NCBI GenBank assembly: GCA_033764095.1
Contig: JANRJF010000481.1
Span: 1 to 14,794, forward strand
Length of the DNA stretch: 14,794 bases
Direction of reading: 5' to 3'
Origin: JBDTMT01 sp033764095
GTDB taxonomy: Bacteria; Desulfobacterota; Binatia; HRBIN30; CADEER01
Shown: piece after piece, positions 14,479 through 14,794 of the stretch
Layout of the letters: every line of letters starts with the position of its first letter
Numbering within the stretch: position 1 is the stretch's first letter
Translations under genes and position numbers: made by a program
Notes under the pieces: model-generated
What the model was told of the DNA's origin: nothing
The model's input: the letters and a program-made list of their open reading frames with translations, nothing else
Databases searched by the model: none

Positions 14479-14794
14479 GTGAAACCACACTTCGCGCATG
14501 CGTGGCGGGCCGCGGCGGGCGTCGTGCTCACCGCCGGCGTACTGCTGGCCGGTTGCGGATCGGACGGCACGGACGGGTCGGCCGGAGCCTCGCCCAGTCG
14601 TGATCACCTCAATGAGGGTGAATTGCTGAACCTGGACGAAAGCCTGACCTCACCCGACGGCAGCACTGAGCTCAGGCTCGGGGGCGCCGGTCTGAAACTG
14701 TATCTCAACGGGCAAGTGATCTGGTCGTCTGACCCCGTCAAGTTCCCCTCGAGCGCCTATTTCACCCCGGACATGAGCTTCTTCGTCGAAGGCC
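14479..14794 (+). CDS. Lipoprotein with bulb-type lectin-like domain (partial, runs off window)
   Basis: A GTG at 14479 with GGAAAGG eight bases before it opens a frame that continues past the window edge (105 codons seen). Residues 1-26 are a lipoprotein signal: a positive start with K2 and R10, a hydrophobic run VVLTAGVLL, and the lipobox LAGC with C26 as the acylated residue. A Gly/Asp/Ser linker (27-40) follows. Then come LNEGELLNLDESLTSPDGS and LRLGGAGLKLYLNGQVIWSS, which match the spacing of a bulb-type (B-lectin, mannose-binding-like) repeat: GE.L, SL.SP.G, LKLY..G..IW. It would be a surface or periplasmic carbohydrate-binding lipoprotein, fitting its place beside glycan genes. A +2 Gly (CG) does not suggest inner-membrane retention. 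Confidence 0.72.
   Translation, partial: MKPHFAHAWRAAAGVVLTAGVLLAGCGSDGTDGSAGASPSRDHLNEGELLNLDESLTSPDGSTELRLGGAGLKLYLNGQVIWSSDPVKFPSSAYFTPDMSFFVEG

Noticed and set aside
14286..14603. Plus-strand open frame before the lipoprotein
   Set aside because: No family-like sequence or ribosome site, and it overlaps the well-supported lipoprotein start at 14479 in another frame.

Overview
This is a GC-rich, densely coded bacterial window with Gram-negative character: a DksA-type regulator, a lipobox lipoprotein and a membrane-anchored alkaline-phosphatase-superfamily transferase. The DksA, homoserine-kinase-like and NAD-isocitrate-dehydrogenase sequences recall deltaproteobacterial or related (e.g. 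Binatota-like) lineages. That placement is inference from protein style only. I saw no rRNA, tRNA, CRISPR array or transposase.

Left part, 1-5800, minus strand: two housekeeping transcription units. The downstream one is a homoserine-kinase-like phosphotransferase (880-1914) followed by folE (253-822), ending in a perfect 12-bp hairpin. The upstream one runs dksA-like (5294-5719), MOFRL-family glycerate 2-kinase (3915 to about 5219), queE (3156-3908) and NAD-type isocitrate dehydrogenase (2152-3159), with short or overlapping junctions. It has a good sigma70-like promoter before dksA and a candidate terminator after the dehydrogenase. FolE makes dihydroneopterin triphosphate, which feeds both folate and, through QueD/QueE, queuosine, so the two units touch the same pathway.

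Middle, 5800-6665: a short unrecognised protein (5929-6402), possibly a degenerate PD-(D/E)XK fold, with its own candidate promoter that overlaps a near-copy of the T7 promoter core. It is followed by a repeat-rich gap.

Right part, 6666-14082: a glycan-assembly island with genes on alternating strands. It holds a 795-aa GT2-TPR-GT2-methyltransferase fusion, an LTA-synthase/sulfatase-like membrane enzyme, a small RDADSR-type glycosyltransferase-like protein, a GT2 enzyme and a GT10 (alpha-1,3-fucosyltransferase-like) enzyme. Together they suggest synthesis and decoration of a surface polysaccharide or glycoprotein glycan. The window ends inside a lipoprotein whose exported part looks like a bulb-type lectin domain (14479 onward).

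A dispersed REP-like palindrome (core CCTTCCCCCGC/GCGGGGGAAGG) occurs at least four times. One copy lies in frame inside the glycerate kinase, one is in the 6.5-kb gap, and two form an inverted REPIN-like pair near 14.1-14.2 kb.
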